This document shows, piece after piece, positions 1 through 10,086 of a DNA stretch of 64,000 bases. Origin of the DNA: Pseudobacter sp. (GTDB lineage: Bacteria; Bacteroidota; Bacteroidia; Chitinophagales; Chitinophagaceae). The position numbers and the translations under genes are program-made. How positions within the stretch are numbered: the stretch's first letter is position 1; each line of letters starts with the position of its first letter. The notes under the pieces were generated by a model, which did not search any database, was not told the origin of the DNA, and saw only the letters and a list, made by a program, of their open reading frames with translations. Location of the stretch: the NCBI GenBank assembly GCA_017849455.1, contig JAFIGX010000026.1, positions 62,001 through 126,000 of the forward strand, read 5' to 3'.

Positions 1-1598
1 AAATCATGGGTTACCGCGATCGTTCCGAGGAGCGGTGTTGCATTGGGATCTTTTCCTTCCCAATCGAACCCGATCTGGTTCGACCATACGGCGGTGACAG
101 GAGAAGATGATTCGCTCATGTTGGCCACCACACCTGTTTTCAGGAGGTCGGACCTGAGGATGTCATAATGCCCATAGATATCGGGTGTGTTTATACTTAC
201 CTGGAACAATCCTTCACGCGTATAGCCAACCGGCCTGTTCTTGGCATACTGGATTTGCCGGAACACCACGATAGTGCCGATGATCAGCATGACAGACACG
301 GTGAATTGCACCACTACCAATATTTTGCGGGGAACGGATGAAAAACGGCTGGCCTTGAAAGTGCCTTTGATCACTTTGATAGGCTGGAAAGAGGAGAGAT
401 AGAATGCCGGGTAGCTGCCTGCCAGCAAACCGGTAAGTATGGTGAAGGCAATGCAACATAACCAGAATAAAGGATTGGCCCACAAAATGCTCATATCCTT
501 ATCGGCCAGTTTGTTGAACCAGGGGAGCGACAACTGCACCAGGATGATCGCCACTATGAAAGAGAGGAGGGCCAGCAATACCGATTCGCTGAGGAATTGC
601 GCGATCAATTGCCTTCTCACTGAACCGATGGTTTTCCGGATGCCCACTTCCTTCGCTCTTTTTTCGGAACGGGCTGTTCCCAGGTTCATGAAATTGATAC
701 AGGCCAGCAACAATACGAAAAAGCCGATGGTGCCGAAGAGCCAAACGAACTGAATGCGTCCTCCCACGATCTTCCCGTTCTTGAACTTCGAGTACAGGTG
801 CCAGTCGCACATCCTGTGAATGAGAACATGTTCATCCCATCCCTCCGATGCTTTCAGGTGCTGCATCGGTACATCCTTGATCTTTGCGTTAACCTTGCTC
901 ACATCGGCATGCTTATTCATCTGCACGAACAACTGCCAGCTATGGTTGCCCCAGTTCTGGACCGCATTTTTGATCCATGGCTCGCTGTTGAAATAGTTGT
1001 CCCAGGGGCCGAAAAAGGTGGCATCCTGCAGGGTGGTATTGTGTGGCATGTCTTCATACACCCCACCTACCGTAAATACCGTCTTATTATTTATTTTGAT
1101 CGTTTTATTCATGGGATCTTCCTTGCCGAAAAGGGATTTGGCAAGAGAAGCGGAGAGTATCATCACTGATGGATCTTTCAGCGCTGAACGGCTACCGGCC
1201 AGCATTTTGAGGCCCAGCATATCCGGGAAATTAGGCTGCACCCACATCCCTTCCTTCGTGAACTTTTTATCGCCGTAGGCTACGATACGTTCCATGTTCC
1301 AGGAAGACAGGGAAACCTGGTCGAAATCGCCACCGTACTTGGTGCGCAGTTCATCGGCCAGCGGAATGGCAATGGCGGAGCCGGTACCTATTTCGCCATT
1401 GAATGTTTGCGTGATCAGCACCTGGCCAAGCAAATCGTATTTGTCGTGACATTTATTATAGGTAAGCTCATCATGGATCCACAGCCCGATCAGTACCACG
1501 ACTGTCATCCCTACCGATAAACCCAGGATATTGATGGCAGAATAAGCTTTGCTTTTCAAAAGGTTTCTCCAGGCGATTTTTAAATAGTTCTTAAACAT
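1..1598 (-). CDS. ABC transporter permease, FtsX/MacB type (seventh of array, C-terminus cut by window edge)
   Basis: Inner-membrane permease of the MacB/FtsX class, which couples cytoplasmic ATP hydrolysis to periplasmic movement rather than forming a classical substrate channel. The ATG at 1598 gives MFKNYLKIAWRNL, followed by a transmembrane helix (INILGLSVGMTVVVLIGLW), a periplasmic MacB_PCD-like region, then the FtsX core with the motif RAKEVGIRKTIGS and a second periplasmic domain still open at base 1. About 532 residues are visible of an expected 800. It follows the permease at 1680-4103 after 81 bases that hold an inverted repeat. Its substrate cannot be told from sequence. Confidence in family is high; the role is inferred from neighbours. 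Confidence 0.93.
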   Translation of the reverse strand, partial: MFKNYLKIAWRNLLKSKAYSAINILGLSVGMTVVVLIGLWIHDELTYNKCHDKYDLLGQVLITQTFNGEIGTGSAIAIPLADELRTKYGGDFDQVSLSSWNMERIVAYGDKKFTKEGMWVQPNFPDMLGLKMLAGSRSALKDPSVMILSASLAKSLFGKEDPMNKTIKINNKTVFTVGGVYEDMPHNTTLQDATFFGPWDNYFNSEPWIKNAVQNWGNHSWQLFVQMNKHADVSKVNAKIKDVPMQHLKASEGWDEHVLIHRMCDWHLYSKFKNGKIVGGRIQFVWLFGTIGFFVLLLACINFMNLGTARSEKRAKEVGIRKTIGSVRRQLIAQFLSESVLLALLSFIVAIILVQLSLPWFNKLADKDMSILWANPLFWLCCIAFTILTGLLAGSYPAFYLSSFQPIKVIKGTFKASRFSSVPRKILVVVQFTVSVMLIIGTIVVFRQIQYAKNRPVGYTREGLFQVSINTPDIYGHYDILRSDLLKTGVVANMSESSSPVTAVWSNQIGFDWEGKDPNATPLLGTIAVTHD

Positions 1599-1612
1599 GA
1601 GTTCTCAATTTT

Positions 1613-1667
1613 GTTTGTCGTTGGTGGTTGGTTGGTTGTCGCACCTGAAGAACTACAAACGACAAAC
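1613..1667. repeat. Inverted repeat built of 7-base GTTKGTN words
   Basis: The left arm 1613-1629 and right arm 1651-1667 pair with 15 of 17 bases. Both arms read as successive 7-base words of GTTTGTC/GTTGGTG type. The repeat fills the gap between two permease genes of the same operon. It has the same word type as the repeat at 30631-30757. It has no clear T-run, so an intrinsic terminator is not supported. Confidence 0.75.
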
Positions 1668-1679
1668 GGTTTAATATTT

Positions 1680-4103
1680 TTATTCGCTTCGTAACGATCT
1701 CGCCGGGTTGGCCAGCGCAGCCCTGATGGCCTGAAAGCTGACGGTAAGTACGGCGATCATCAATGCCAGCAAACCTGTAAGTGCAAATACCCACCAGCCG
1801 ATCCGGATGCGGTAGGCAAAACTTTGCAGCCAGGCATTCATGGCCCACCAGGCAAACGGGAAGGTGATCAGGGCCGCTATCAGCACCAGTTTCAGGAAAT
1901 CCTTCGACAGCATGTTGATGATATTTCTCACCGAAGCGCCCAATACTTTACGGATGCCGATCTCTTTGGTGCGTTGCTCTGCTGCATAAGCGGCCAGTCC
2001 GAATAATCCCAGGCAGGCTATCAGGATGGCCAGGGCAGAGAATGTGATCGATATCCTGCCTGTACGCTGCTCAGCTTTGTAGATGGCATCGAAATCCTCA
2101 TCCATGAAACTGTAGATAAATGGCTGGCCGGGCGCCATGGTCTTCCAGGTGTGTTCAACACGGTTAACCAACGACGTTAGCTCTGTTGATCTTACCCGGA
2201 AAGCCATGCTACCCTGTTCACGGCCCAGGAAAAGTCCCAGGGGTGTTACTTCCTGCCGAAGGGAATTGAAATTGAAGTCCTTCACAACTCCCACGATGGT
2301 ATGATTTTGGACCTTTTTGGTAACCGGGTCGTTGTATGAATACAGTTTATAGTTCAACGGGTCCCGGAGGCCCAGCATTTTCACCGCAGCTTCATTGAGG
2401 ATCACTCCCTGTGAATCGGTAGGCATATCTTTCGAAAAATTTCTGCCGGCTGCCATCTGCATGCCAAGGGTAGGGATGTAGTTATCGTCTATGAACCAGG
2501 TCTGCAGGGAAATGGCAGCATGCTGGTCCATGGTGGGTTCGAGAAAGTAAGTATTGTCGTTCCGGTAAAGGTTGGTTGGAAGGTAACCTGTCATGGTAGC
2601 GCTTTCCACGGCCGGCATCCGCGTTATTTCCTCTCTAAACGCTTTTGCCTGTTGTTTGAGCGCATAGCTATTATGGATCACCAGCACCTGGTCGCGGTTG
2701 AACCCCAGGTTCTTCTGCTGGATATAGTTCAGTTGATTATAAATGACGACAGTACCGATGATGAGAAAAATCGAGATGGCGAACTGGAAGACCACAAGTG
2801 AGTTGCGAAGCCAGCCTGTTTTGAACCCAGCCACCAGCCTGCCTTTCAGCACCTGGATCGGTTGAAAGGCCGAGAGATAGAAAGCCGGGTAACTGCCGGC
2901 CAGCAGGCCAACCAGCAAAACGATGAGCAGGGATGCAGGCAGCATCCACCCACCCAGGAGCTGGCTGCGTGTGAGCTCTTTTCCGGAGAGCTGATTGAAA
3001 TAGGGTAGTACTGACCAGGCGATCACACAAGCGAGGACCAAAGCTAGAAAACTGACCAGGATGCTCTCCGACAGGAATTGGGCGATCAGGTTACCGCGCA
3101 TGGAGCCCAGCACTTTCCGCACACCTACTTCACGCGCCCTGTTCGATGACCGGGCAGTAGACAGGTTCATGAAATTCACGCAGGCGATCAGTAGGATGAA
3201 GACCGCCACAGCAGAAAAAATATACACATATTCTACGCTGCCGTTGGGGGCCAGCTCGCTCACTTTGGAAGAGTGAAGGTGAATGCTGGTCAATGGCGTG
3301 AGTAAATAACGGATATGATTGCCTGCTTTATTGAATTCATTTATTCCTATGTGAAGAAATGCTTTCGCCTCATCGGCTACATACCTGGGTACCAGTTCTT
3401 CCATGTTTTTCTGAAGCACAGCCGGATCTGTTCCTTCGCGGAGCAATACGTACGTGTTGAAATTATTGCTCATCCAGGTATTCCATTTGGCTTCTGCCGA
3501 TTCGGCCAGGGAAATGAAGAGATCGAACCGGAAATGGGATTGGGCTGGCATATCCCTGATGACACCGGTGATCGTATAATGACTGGTATCATTGATGACC
3601 ATCGACTTGCCTACTACATTGGTCGTGTTGAAATATTTTTTTGCAGTGCTGGCTGAAATAACGATCGTATGCGGCTCTTTGAGGGCTGTTGCAGGATCGC
3701 CAAACAACATTGGTAAGGTGAAGACGCTGAATATCGATGCGTCTGCATAGATCACGCGATTTTCTATGAGGTTCTGGTTCCCTTTCTGTACCCGCAAGCC
3801 GCCATAATCCCGTAACCGTACGGCCGCCTCCACCTGCGGATAATCCCTGAGCAGGGTAGGCCCCAGTGGATCAGGGGCCACAGCCAGGTTATAATCCGTA
3901 CCTGCAAAACGGATATCCCCATCGACCCTGTAAATACGTTCCGCGTTCTTGTTGAACCGGTCATAGCTCAATTCATCTGTCACGTACAGGAGGATGAGGA
4001 GGCAGGTAGCGAGACCGATCGCCAGTCCAACAATATTGATAGCAGAGAAGCCTTTGTTTTTCCAAAGGCTCCTGATCGCTACTTTCAGATAATTTTTCAG
4101 CAT
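1680..4103 (-). CDS. ABC transporter permease, FtsX/MacB type (sixth of array)
   Basis: The 807-residue protein has the complete architecture of this class: an N-terminal transmembrane helix (residues about 18-42), a periplasmic domain, an FtsX core of three helices beginning near YIFSAVAVFILLIACVNFMN, a second periplasmic domain, and a second FtsX core with AEQRTKEIGIRKVLGAS. It ends in RSLRSE. The internal core motif is RAREVGVRKVLGS, and this duplicated EVGVRK/EIGIRK pair marks the two homologous halves. The ATG at 4103 is 23 bases after the TSGG-repeat protein gene, so the two are probably co-transcribed. Residue-level divergence from its six neighbours indicates old duplications rather than a recent amplification. 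Confidence 0.95.
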   Translation of the reverse strand: MLKNYLKVAIRSLWKNKGFSAINIVGLAIGLATCLLILLYVTDELSYDRFNKNAERIYRVDGDIRFAGTDYNLAVAPDPLGPTLLRDYPQVEAAVRLRDYGGLRVQKGNQNLIENRVIYADASIFSVFTLPMLFGDPATALKEPHTIVISASTAKKYFNTTNVVGKSMVINDTSHYTITGVIRDMPAQSHFRFDLFISLAESAEAKWNTWMSNNFNTYVLLREGTDPAVLQKNMEELVPRYVADEAKAFLHIGINEFNKAGNHIRYLLTPLTSIHLHSSKVSELAPNGSVEYVYIFSAVAVFILLIACVNFMNLSTARSSNRAREVGVRKVLGSMRGNLIAQFLSESILVSFLALVLACVIAWSVLPYFNQLSGKELTRSQLLGGWMLPASLLIVLLVGLLAGSYPAFYLSAFQPIQVLKGRLVAGFKTGWLRNSLVVFQFAISIFLIIGTVVIYNQLNYIQQKNLGFNRDQVLVIHNSYALKQQAKAFREEITRMPAVESATMTGYLPTNLYRNDNTYFLEPTMDQHAAISLQTWFIDDNYIPTLGMQMAAGRNFSKDMPTDSQGVILNEAAVKMLGLRDPLNYKLYSYNDPVTKKVQNHTIVGVVKDFNFNSLRQEVTPLGLFLGREQGSMAFRVRSTELTSLVNRVEHTWKTMAPGQPFIYSFMDEDFDAIYKAEQRTGRISITFSALAILIACLGLFGLAAYAAEQRTKEIGIRKVLGASVRNIINMLSKDFLKLVLIAALITFPFAWWAMNAWLQSFAYRIRIGWWVFALTGLLALMIAVLTVSFQAIRAALANPARSLRSE

Positions 4104-4126
4104 GCGTTAGTTGTTCAGGTTTCGAG

Positions 4127-5167
4127 TTATTTGATGGTGAGGTTCAACCTCCCGCCTCCGGCACGTACCGTTACAGGTGTGCCGCCGCCATTCAGTTTGC
4201 CGATGATCCGGTCTTCTTCGAAAGTGCCGTCGAAATTAGACAGTTTACTTGTTTTGATCTTTCCACCGGTCAGCTTCAGGTCGAGCCCTTTATTGCCCGG
4301 CAATTCGAGATCGATATGGCCCCCTGAATTGCTGAGTTTGACGAACTCACCGGTCTCTTTCAGCGAAACGCTGATATTGCCGCCACTGGTAGAAGCATCG
4401 ACGCTTCCTGAAATATTATCGAGACCGACGTGTCCTCCGGATGTATGCGCTTCCAGTGATCCTTTCACGCTATTGGCGCGAACATTCCCACCACTGGTAG
4501 TGGCGTCCACAGTACCATCCAGGTCGGTCATGGTGATATTGCCCCCGGATGTTGCCATGCGTAGATGCCCACTTGTTTTTTCTGCATCGATATTACCGCC
4601 GCTGGTAGTGAGGTCCAGGTCGTTCTTGCAATTGATGAGCGAGATATTACCGCCGGAAGTCCTTCCCTTGATCTTGCCGCTGAGCTGATCGAGGCGCAGG
4701 TTGCCGCCACTGGTAACGAAATCCTGCGTTCCGGATAAATTGGTGAGCACGATATTGCCACCGCTGGTACGTAGCGTGGTGGCTGTTTGCTGCGGTACAT
4801 AGATCCTGAAGGAAATGGATAACGAGTTGTTCCAGTTCCTGAATTTCTCTTTCGGTTTTGCAGATGCCGTGAGGGTATTGCCCTTTATTTCTATCACCAC
4901 ATCATATTCTTCGTTCAATTTTTGCTGGAGCTGTTCATTCGAATAGCTCTTCCATTCACGGTTGGAAGGCCATACGAAAAGCTCCACGCGCGCTTCCCCG
5001 CTTCCTCCCGTTACAGTGATATTGCCACCGGAAGTTTCGGAAACGAGCTGCTGGAAAGACTTACCCGCAAATGACCTGGTAATTAGCGGTTCTTTATCAT
5101 TCGTATTCTGAGCCTGCAAAACAAGACCCTGAACAGCGATCATCGAAAGAAGGAGAATCTTTTTCAT
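4127..5167 (-). CDS. Secreted DUF4097-like (head-GIN/adhesin-type) protein with strict 18-residue repeats
   Basis: A signal peptide (residues 1-20, ending LVLQAQ) is followed by a segment with an isolated SGG at 46-48. Then comes a regular solenoid in which SGG recurs at residues 135, 153, 171, 189, 207, 225, 243 and 261, an exact 18-residue period, usually as TSGGNI or TSGGNV; a last copy at 281 is off-register. Hydrophobic residues alternate after each SGG, as expected for a right-handed beta-helix. The family is the DUF4097/putative auto-transporter adhesin group, whose function is unknown. The gene sits inside the permease array, 23 bases before the sixth permease and 98 bases after the fifth, with a putative regulatory site in that gap. 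It may be cargo or a periplasmic partner of the exporters; this is inference. Confidence 0.85.
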   Translation of the reverse strand: MKKILLLSMIAVQGLVLQAQNTNDKEPLITRSFAGKSFQQLVSETSGGNITVTGGSGEARVELFVWPSNREWKSYSNEQLQQKLNEEYDVVIEIKGNTLTASAKPKEKFRNWNNSLSISFRIYVPQQTATTLRTSGGNIVLTNLSGTQDFVTSGGNLRLDQLSGKIKGRTSGGNISLINCKNDLDLTTSGGNIDAEKTSGHLRMATSGGNITMTDLDGTVDATTSGGNVRANSVKGSLEAHTSGGHVGLDNISGSVDASTSGGNISVSLKETGEFVKLSNSGGHIDLELPGNKGLDLKLTGGKIKTSKLSNFDGTFEEDRIIGKLNGGGTPVTVRAGGGRLNLTIK

Positions 5168-5239
5168 GTTCTGATAAGTTTATTGTTAAAGTCCGGGATA
5201 CATTTGGAAATGTTGCTTTTATTGAAATGTTTTCAATGA

Positions 5240-5259
5240 GTGTCCGGTTTCGATACAAC
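5240..5259. promoter_or_regulatory. Putative operator or enhancer copy 2 (TGTCCG-N4-CGATACA type)
   Basis: The 17-base core at 5241-5257, TGTCCGGTTTCGATACA, matches the core at 19761-19777 at 16 of 17 positions, and the flanking G and AC are also shared, giving 19 of 20. The site lies 73 bases upstream of the TSGG-repeat gene start and just after the stop of the fifth permease. The outer TGT/ACA are symmetric, which suits a dimeric regulator. The response regulator encoded at 19889-21244 is the obvious candidate binder, by inference. Confidence 0.6.
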
Positions 5260-5265
5260 GCGGTT

Positions 5266-7653
5266 TTACTCTGTCCGCAATGATTTCACCGGGTTCGTCA
5301 AAGCTGCTCTCACCGCCTGCGAGCTCACGGTGATCAGCGCGATCATGATAGCTATGAAACCTGCCAGTACAAAGACCCACCAACTGATGGTGGTCCTGTA
5401 AGCAAAATCCTGCAACCATCTGTTCATCATCCACCAGGCAATGGGTACGGCGATGAGGATCGAGAGTAATACCAGTCTGAGGAAATTACCCGATAACAGT
5501 CCTACGATATTCACCACGGACGCTCCCAGCACTTTCCGTACACCGATCTCCTTGGTCCTTTGTTCTGCCACAAAGGCTGCCAGTCCGAATAATCCCAAAC
5601 AGGCAATGAAGATGGCCAGTCCTGAAAATACCAGCACAATAGAGGCCGTGCGCTGCTCACTGCTGTACAGTGATTGCATGTACTGATCGAGGAAAGTATA
5701 TTCGAATGCTCCATTGGGCACATGCCTGCGATACACTGCTTCGAGCTGCCGCATGGCTTGCGGAAGTTGTTCCGCGTTCAGCTTCACCAGCATGAAACTC
5801 CTGCTTTCTGTTTTGGCATTGTGGAAGGCGTAAGCGCCGATAGGCTTGTGCAGGCTTTCGTTGTTGAAGTCGTCGACTACCCCAACAACGTAACTGTTAT
5901 TTCCCAACTGAACAGCTACTTTCCTGCCGATCACTTCTTCCGGTGTAAAGCCGAGAAAGTCGACCGCTTTTTTGGTGAGTAGCACCTGAACCGTGCTATC
6001 GGTATCTGCTTTTACCTCCGGCAATCCTGCGCCTGCCAGTAATTTCAGGCCAAGCACTTTTTCGATCCCGGCTGTGGCACGGCAGGTGGTTAGACTGATC
6101 TTTTCATTCCCCGCACCTTCTTTGTTGATGCCCCTGCCGCTTCCTGACCGGCCAGGATAGGTCTGCGTTCTGCAAACGTACTTTACCGCGGCCAGCGACC
6201 TTGTTTCAGTGAGAAGCCCATCGATCTGATCTTTTGTTTCCACGGCAGAGGTCGTTACGGCCACTACCTGCTCGGGCTGGAATCCCAATTTTTTGCTTTG
6301 GATGAATTGTAGCTGACGATAGAAGAGAACAGTGGCAATGATAAGGATAATGGAAGCGGAAAATTGCAGCACCACCAGTCCCTGCCGGAATCTTCCAGCC
6401 ATGCTCTTCCTGGTAAAGGTCTGGTGAAAAAGGTTTTTGGGGTTGAATGATGAAAGGTAGAGCGCCGGGTATGATCCGGCTATAACGGTGATGAGTATAC
6501 TGGAAATGAGAATGGCCAGCAGTATTCCGGGATGCAACAGGTCCCCGGCGGATAGCTGTTCTCCCGTCAGGGAATTGAACAATGGAATGGCCAGGATCAG
6601 GAGGGCGATGCCTGCAAGGACCGATAACAATACGAACAGCCCTGTTTCAGCATAGAATTTCCTTACCAGCATACCTGAAGTGGCCCCAATGGTCTTGTTG
6701 ATGCCTACCTCCCTGAACCTTTTCTGCGATCTTGCGGTGGCCAGGTTCATATAATTGATACAGGCAATGAGGATGATCACCAGCGCCAGTATGCTTACGA
6801 TCTTTACCTGGCGCAGATCGCCGGGGCGGGAGGTGTAGGATTTGATATCTTCGGAATACAAATGCACTTTCCGGAGCGGCTGCAGGCTAAAGCTGAACCA
6901 CTGGTCGGCTTTGGCCACTTCGCGGTCTACTGTTGCCTTTATCTGTTTTTCTACTTTGGCCGGATCGGTGGCAGGATTCAACAGGAGCCAGGTCTCGAAG
7001 CTGGCATTGCTCCAGGGTTGATCCCTTACCATCCATCCTACGGAGTAAATAGAACCGATGAGGTCCGCATCGAGCGTGGATGTATGGGGAAAGTCTTTAT
7101 AAACCCCGGTCACTTCGCAGGAGTAATTATTGTCGATCTTCAACACTTTGCCCAGGGGCTCTTCTTTGCCGAAATATTTTTCTGCTATGCTTTTGCTGAT
7201 GATCACGCAATTGGGGCGGGTGAGCGCCGTTGCAGGGTTGCCCGCAATAAAGGGGAGATCGAATATGGTAGTGAGGGAAGAATCGGCCCAGTAGAGATTC
7301 TTCTCGAAGAACTTTTTGTCCTTATATAATACATTGGCCGACCGACCGAATTCATGCCTGATCCACCGCGACTGTGCCCTGATGTCGGCAATGGATGATT
7401 TGAAGGTATGCCCTGCATTATTCGGACAGCCTGCCCATTTCTCTACCTTGCCGTCGAGATCGGCATTGAACACGATGCGGTAGATATTGTCCGATTGCCG
7501 GAAGTCCCTGTCGAACGACAATTCTTTCCGGATATATAGAAATAGAAGAAGGGATACGGTAAGCCCGATGGCGAGACCGCTGATATTGATCAGGCTGAAC
7601 AATTTATTTTTCGAAAGCTGACGCCAGGCGATCTTCAAATAGTTCTTTAGCAT
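5266..7653 (-). CDS. ABC transporter permease, FtsX/MacB type (fifth of array)
   Basis: The protein is 795 residues from the ATG at 7653 (MLKNYLKIAWRQLSKNKLF). The reading frame is open for 60 further codons upstream, but those codons overlap the end of the preceding permease and resemble antisense or shadow sequence, so the downstream ATG is chosen. Features are an N-terminal helix (about 18-40), the first FtsX core with REVGINKTIGATSG, the second core with AEQRTKEIGVRKVLGAS, and a C-terminus ending KSLRTE. The first-core motif has INK instead of the usual IRK, the only such substitution among the complete permeases here. It is separated by 26 bases from the fourth permease. Confidence 0.94.
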   Translation of the reverse strand: MLKNYLKIAWRQLSKNKLFSLINISGLAIGLTVSLLLFLYIRKELSFDRDFRQSDNIYRIVFNADLDGKVEKWAGCPNNAGHTFKSSIADIRAQSRWIRHEFGRSANVLYKDKKFFEKNLYWADSSLTTIFDLPFIAGNPATALTRPNCVIISKSIAEKYFGKEEPLGKVLKIDNNYSCEVTGVYKDFPHTSTLDADLIGSIYSVGWMVRDQPWSNASFETWLLLNPATDPAKVEKQIKATVDREVAKADQWFSFSLQPLRKVHLYSEDIKSYTSRPGDLRQVKIVSILALVIILIACINYMNLATARSQKRFREVGINKTIGATSGMLVRKFYAETGLFVLLSVLAGIALLILAIPLFNSLTGEQLSAGDLLHPGILLAILISSILITVIAGSYPALYLSSFNPKNLFHQTFTRKSMAGRFRQGLVVLQFSASIILIIATVLFYRQLQFIQSKKLGFQPEQVVAVTTSAVETKDQIDGLLTETRSLAAVKYVCRTQTYPGRSGSGRGINKEGAGNEKISLTTCRATAGIEKVLGLKLLAGAGLPEVKADTDSTVQVLLTKKAVDFLGFTPEEVIGRKVAVQLGNNSYVVGVVDDFNNESLHKPIGAYAFHNAKTESRSFMLVKLNAEQLPQAMRQLEAVYRRHVPNGAFEYTFLDQYMQSLYSSEQRTASIVLVFSGLAIFIACLGLFGLAAFVAEQRTKEIGVRKVLGASVVNIVGLLSGNFLRLVLLSILIAVPIAWWMMNRWLQDFAYRTTISWWVFVLAGFIAIMIALITVSSQAVRAALTNPVKSLRTE

Positions 7654-7679
7654 GATGACTCGAATTTGGTTTAAAGTGT

Positions 7680-10061
7680 TTATTCCGTCCTCAATGATCT
7701 GGTAGGATTGGCGATGGCCGCTTTTACAGCCTGGAAGCTCACGGTGGTCACTGCTATCACCAATGCCAGCAGGCCGGCTGCCATGAATACCCACCAGCCG
7801 ATATTTGTTCTGTAGGCAAAATCCCGCAGCCATCTGTCCATCATGAACCAGGCTACCGGCGCCGCCACCACGAAGGATATGGCCACCAGTTTCAGGAAAT
7901 CCTTCGACAGGAGATGGATGATATTGCCCACACTTGCACCCATTACCTTACGGATGCCGATCTCCTTGGTACGTTGCATGGTGCTGTAAGAGGCCAGTCC
8001 CAGTAGCCCCATGCACGAAATGAAAATGGCCAGTACTGCGAAATTCAGGAACAGTTTCCCGAACCGCTCTTCACCGCGGTATTGCTCATCGAACGCTTCA
8101 TCGAGGAAGGAATAGCTGAATGGCCGGTTAGGGATCATGGTCTTCCAGGTCTTCTCGATGGCGGCAATGGTGGCCGGGAGATTTGCGCCTGTCACATTCA
8201 CTGAAACATGGTCGAAGCTATTGGGCTCGATCCGCATGGTGAGCGGCTTTACTTCCTGCTGTAGAGAGGTATAATGAAAATCTTTGATCACGCCGATGAT
8301 CCTGCCTTCACGGCCCCATTGTTTGAAGCGGCGGCCAAGGGCCTGTTGCGGCGAACTGTAGCCAAACATTTTAATAGCTGCTTCATTCATGATCATGGCC
8401 TGTGTGGTATCTGTTCCGAAATCACGGGAGAAGGGCCTTCCTGCCACCACCTTTATTTTATACTGCGGTATATAATCGAAATCCACGAAGAACAGGTTGA
8501 GGTTGGCGATCTGCAAATCACCATTTTTATTTTCGATCTCCGAGTAGGCGGTAAACCAGCCAATACCCGGCACACTGGAACCCATCGTAACGCCGCTCAC
8601 ACCGGGGATCGCTTTAAGTGCTTCTTTGAAGGCTGTCTGACTGGAGTCGCCCTGTGAATCGATCACCAGCATCTGGTCTTTTTTGAAACCAAGATCGAAG
8701 TTGCGCATATAGCTCATCTGGTTGTACACTACCAGCGTGGCGATGATCAGTGCGATCGAGATGGTGAATTGCGTTACCACCAATCCTTTTCTCAGGAGTA
8801 TGCCCCTGGTGCCGGTGGCAAAGCGACCTTTCAATACGACGATAGGCTTGAATGCCGACAAGATCAGGGCAGGGTAGCAGCCTGCCAGGATGCCGATCAT
8901 AATGGATGCCATTAACAGGACCAGGATATTATTGATATTGCTGAAAATGCCCGGGCTGATGATCTTGCCCGCAAGCCGGTTGAAGCCAGGCAATAACAAA
9001 GCTGTGAAGAGAAGCGTGAACAGGAAAGCGATCAGGCTGATGATCACGGATTCACCGATGAACTGCCGGGTGAGCTGAATTTTTCCGGCGCCCACTACTT
9101 TGCGGATCCCCACTTCTTTGGCCCTTTCCGTTGAGCGGGCCGTAGTGAGGTTCACGAAGTTGATACAGGCGATCAGCAGGATGAACACGGCGATCACCGA
9201 AAAAATATACACGTTATGGATATTGCCTCTTCTGTTGTCGCCCCTGGCTGAATAAAGATAGATATCCCGAAGCGGTTCGAATAGCAACGTAACATACATC
9301 TGGGATTTTCGCATTTCTTCTCCGTTGCGCTTTTCCAGGAAGGCGGGTAATTTTTTCTGCAGGGCCATCGCATCGGTACCGGGTTTCAATAACAGGTATG
9401 ACACTGATCCATAGCTGCCCCAACGTTTGTCGAGGCCCGGATCGAGTTTTACAGACCTGGTCGTCATCGATAGAATGATATCGCCTTTGATCTGCGAATT
9501 TTCAGGCATATCTTTCATGACGCCCGTCACCGTTGCAACATAGGCATCTCCGGTAAGCAGCAGCGTTTGCCCGACAGGGTCGGTATCACCGAAATATTTT
9601 TTGGCAGTGGATTGAGAGAGCACTACACTGAGCGGTTCCTTCAGCGCTGTTGCCGGATTGCCTTTGATCAGTGAGTAACCGAAGACCTGGAAGAATGCGG
9701 AATCTGCCACCAGCGTTCGTGGTTCCATGAATTTGATATCGCCCTTTCTCACCAGCATATTGTCGTACGCGATCCGTACAAAAGCCTCTACTTCCGGGAA
9801 TTCATCTTTTACATTAGGCGCTGTGGCCCAGGAAGCGCCATTGGGATGCAGGGTTTCCGTAGGTGTTTTCACATCGGCCACCATCCGGTAAATACGATCG
9901 GCCTTGGGATGGAACGATTCATAGCTTGTTTCGAAACGCACATACAGAAAGATCAGGAAGCAGGCCGTCATACCAACGGTCAGTCCCATGATATTGATGA
10001 ACGAGAAGGCACGATGGCGCCACAGGTTCCGGAATGCTGTTTTCAAATAGTTTCTAAACAT
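7680..10061 (-). CDS. ABC transporter permease, FtsX/MacB type (fourth of array)
   Basis: The 793-residue permease starts MFRNYLKTAFRNLW at the ATG at 10061. It has an N-terminal membrane anchor (about 20-43), a first periplasmic domain, and a first FtsX core beginning around YIFSVIAVFILLIACINFVN with AKEVGIRKVVGAG. The second core carries MQRTKEIGIRKVMGAS in place of the AEQRTKEIG form seen in the fifth and sixth permeases. The C-terminus is RSLRTE. It lies 25 bases downstream of the third permease, consistent with one polycistronic message. The nature of the exported substrate is unknown. Confidence 0.95.
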   Translation of the reverse strand: MFRNYLKTAFRNLWRHRAFSFINIMGLTVGMTACFLIFLYVRFETSYESFHPKADRIYRMVADVKTPTETLHPNGASWATAPNVKDEFPEVEAFVRIAYDNMLVRKGDIKFMEPRTLVADSAFFQVFGYSLIKGNPATALKEPLSVVLSQSTAKKYFGDTDPVGQTLLLTGDAYVATVTGVMKDMPENSQIKGDIILSMTTRSVKLDPGLDKRWGSYGSVSYLLLKPGTDAMALQKKLPAFLEKRNGEEMRKSQMYVTLLFEPLRDIYLYSARGDNRRGNIHNVYIFSVIAVFILLIACINFVNLTTARSTERAKEVGIRKVVGAGKIQLTRQFIGESVIISLIAFLFTLLFTALLLPGFNRLAGKIISPGIFSNINNILVLLMASIMIGILAGCYPALILSAFKPIVVLKGRFATGTRGILLRKGLVVTQFTISIALIIATLVVYNQMSYMRNFDLGFKKDQMLVIDSQGDSSQTAFKEALKAIPGVSGVTMGSSVPGIGWFTAYSEIENKNGDLQIANLNLFFVDFDYIPQYKIKVVAGRPFSRDFGTDTTQAMIMNEAAIKMFGYSSPQQALGRRFKQWGREGRIIGVIKDFHYTSLQQEVKPLTMRIEPNSFDHVSVNVTGANLPATIAAIEKTWKTMIPNRPFSYSFLDEAFDEQYRGEERFGKLFLNFAVLAIFISCMGLLGLASYSTMQRTKEIGIRKVMGASVGNIIHLLSKDFLKLVAISFVVAAPVAWFMMDRWLRDFAYRTNIGWWVFMAAGLLALVIAVTTVSFQAVKAAIANPTRSLRTE

Positions 10062-10086
10062 AATTCAATCTTTATCTGTTCGTTTG

